Assembly: GCA_043740085.1 (NCBI GenBank) | Contig: JAYUCY010000001.1 | Location: 6,583 to 70,582, forward strand | Origin: UBA668 sp043740085 | Lineage (GTDB): Bacteria; Actinomycetota; Acidimicrobiia; Acidimicrobiales; Ilumatobacteraceae | Direction of reading: 5' to 3' | DNA: 64,000 bases | Shown here: positions 63,298 to 64,000 of the stretch, piece after piece | Position numbering within the stretch: position 1 is the first letter of the stretch | Layout of the letters: each line of letters starts with the position of its first letter | Translations under genes and position numbers: made by a program | Notes under the pieces: generated by a model | What the model was told of the DNA's origin: nothing | What the model saw: only the letters and a program-made list of their open reading frames with translations | The model's database searches: none

Positions 63298-63807
63298 TCA
63301 GGGTTTTCCGTCTAGGTCAATACACGCCAATCTCGCGCCAGCCGTACCGTCCGCCGCGGTTGGTTGAGCATGGATGATGACCGAGCGCTGAGTAGTCTCG
63401 TCGAGCGACCAAGGGCGTTTGGCTTCGGCGTGGCCGATGCCGTCTGCATTGACGGTGAAGTCGAGCCAGACCTCGCGGCTCTCGAGCGCGCCGGTGACGG
63501 CATTTTCGTAGTGCCGGCCGGCGGCGCCTCCGGAGGCTCCGCAAGCGAACTTATGCACGTGCGCGCCGAAGGTGCGGCCGGCCGGCGCATCGACACCGAG
63601 GATGTGCAGGGTGACATGCGTGCCCCCATTGCCCGTATGAACCACGTGAACGCGGGCGGTCGCATTTGCGAAGGGTGTGCTGCCATACGTGAAGTCGGGT
63701 CCCGACGAGCGCGCCGAGCCGCCGGCCGCCAAGGCGACGCCGGTACCCAGCGAACCGGCCGCCACGACAAGTGCCGCCGCAAGCCACCGCTTATTGATTG
63801 TGTCCAT
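63298..63807 (-). CDS. Secreted Cu/Zn superoxide dismutase-like protein
   Basis: 169 residues. Signal peptide 1-29 ending ALA. The SOD_Cu beta-barrel carries GAHVHKFACG (the HxH copper ligands), GRHYEN (bridging His position), WLDFTVN and VIIHAQP (fourth copper His); two Cys (FACG, RLACID) can form the family disulfide. It would remove superoxide outside the membrane. AAAGGAAC lies 6 bases before ATG 63807. The protein lacks the usual conserved C-terminal Gly-x-R segment, so activity is likely but not certain. Copper genes lie next to it. Confidence 0.85.
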   Translation of the reverse strand: MDTINKRWLAAALVVAAGSLGTGVALAAGGSARSSGPDFTYGSTPFANATARVHVVHTGNGGTHVTLHILGVDAPAGRTFGAHVHKFACGASGGAAGRHYENAVTGALESREVWLDFTVNADGIGHAEAKRPWSLDETTQRSVIIHAQPTAADGTAGARLACIDLDGKP

Positions 63808-64000
63808 GAAAGTTCCTTTCGTTGAGTGTTGACATGACAGACGAACGAGGATCAAAGAGGGGTGACAATCCCCACGCCGAGAATCAAGCGCCGCCGGGCC
63901 GGCTAGTGGTGTGTCGCCGAGATGATCGCGTCGGAGAGCACCGAGTCCGCTGAACCCTGGTGCGAGTGCCACGTGCCCGTGCGAGTGGGTACTCGCACCC

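Noticed and set aside
63808..64000. Start of another gene upstream of the SOD gene
   Set aside because: The 193 bases to the window end show no ribosome binding site with a protein-like frame; the open frame upstream of the SOD signal peptide is non-coding.

Overview
The window is 64 kb of high-GC DNA. It has many GTG starts, dense ATGA and GTGA gene overlaps, Shine-Dalgarno sequences of the GGAGG type, and actinobacterial gene families (DUF1918, BioY, a three-domain type of UbiB kinase, BlaI/M56 pairs, DUF732-like lipoprotein, LIV transporters with a fused permease). It is most likely a chromosomal segment of an actinobacterium, possibly of the Acidimicrobiia. That placement is inferred from gene content; no rRNA or ribosomal marker is present.

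Layout. 1-5.2 kb: thiamine operon thiO(partial)-thiS-thiG-thiE-thiD, then a TPP riboswitch and thiC, followed by folE (5.3 kb), a convergent NUDIX gene and a decayed GNAT acetyltransferase. 7.6-11.7 kb: an ECF sigma factor with its overlapping membrane partner, two small secreted proteins, a DUF1918 protein and a phosphoribosyltransferase. 11.8-17.5 kb: a branched-chain amino acid type ABC importer (livF, livG, fused livHM, livK) with two very strong hairpins between livK and livHM. 17.8-26.4 kb: accessory catabolic genes (two SDRs, HAD hydrolase, P450, SnoaL-like protein), bioY, an ABC-2 exporter, and a DUF1348-TetR pair with its own promoter and operator. 26.4-28.8 kb: ribD and ribBA, with only the first codons of ribE and ribH left at their expected places.

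28.9-43.9 kb: a 15-kb polyunsaturated fatty acid (Pfa) type secondary lipid synthase operon read on the minus strand: pfaD (enoyl reductase), pfaA-like (KS-AT-single ACP-KR), pfaC-like (KS-CLF-AT-four hot-dog dehydratase segments-AGPAT acyltransferase-PKS-type DH). A broken tyrosine recombinase sits immediately upstream. 44.4-46.3 kb: a cellulose-synthase-like glycosyltransferase with a C-terminal PilZ domain.

46.5-58.7 kb is the most striking part. A BlaI/CopY-type repressor and M56 protease pair lies among membrane rhodanese, CopCD, DUF305 lipoprotein, TlpA-like thioredoxin, Lgt-like protein, CcdA, L,D-transpeptidase, Lgt, M23 endopeptidase, SHOCT protein and UbiB kinase. At least nine, probably ten, copies of one dyad (TAC[T/G]ACA-N3-TGT[A/C]GTA) stand in front of essentially every transcription unit. 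This reads as a compact, autoregulated envelope/copper/thiol regulon controlled by one BlaI-M56 switch.

58.7-64 kb: a persulfide dioxygenase-rhodanese fusion with DUF302 and a CsoR/CstR-like operator, a copper-type P-type ATPase with an unusual CPD motif, and a secreted Cu/Zn superoxide dismutase. A recurring oddity is a series of internally deleted or frameshifted remnants (GNAT, ribE, ribH, integrase, M56, possible alcohol dehydrogenase and Rieske-like stubs), several of which keep their start codon and translational coupling.
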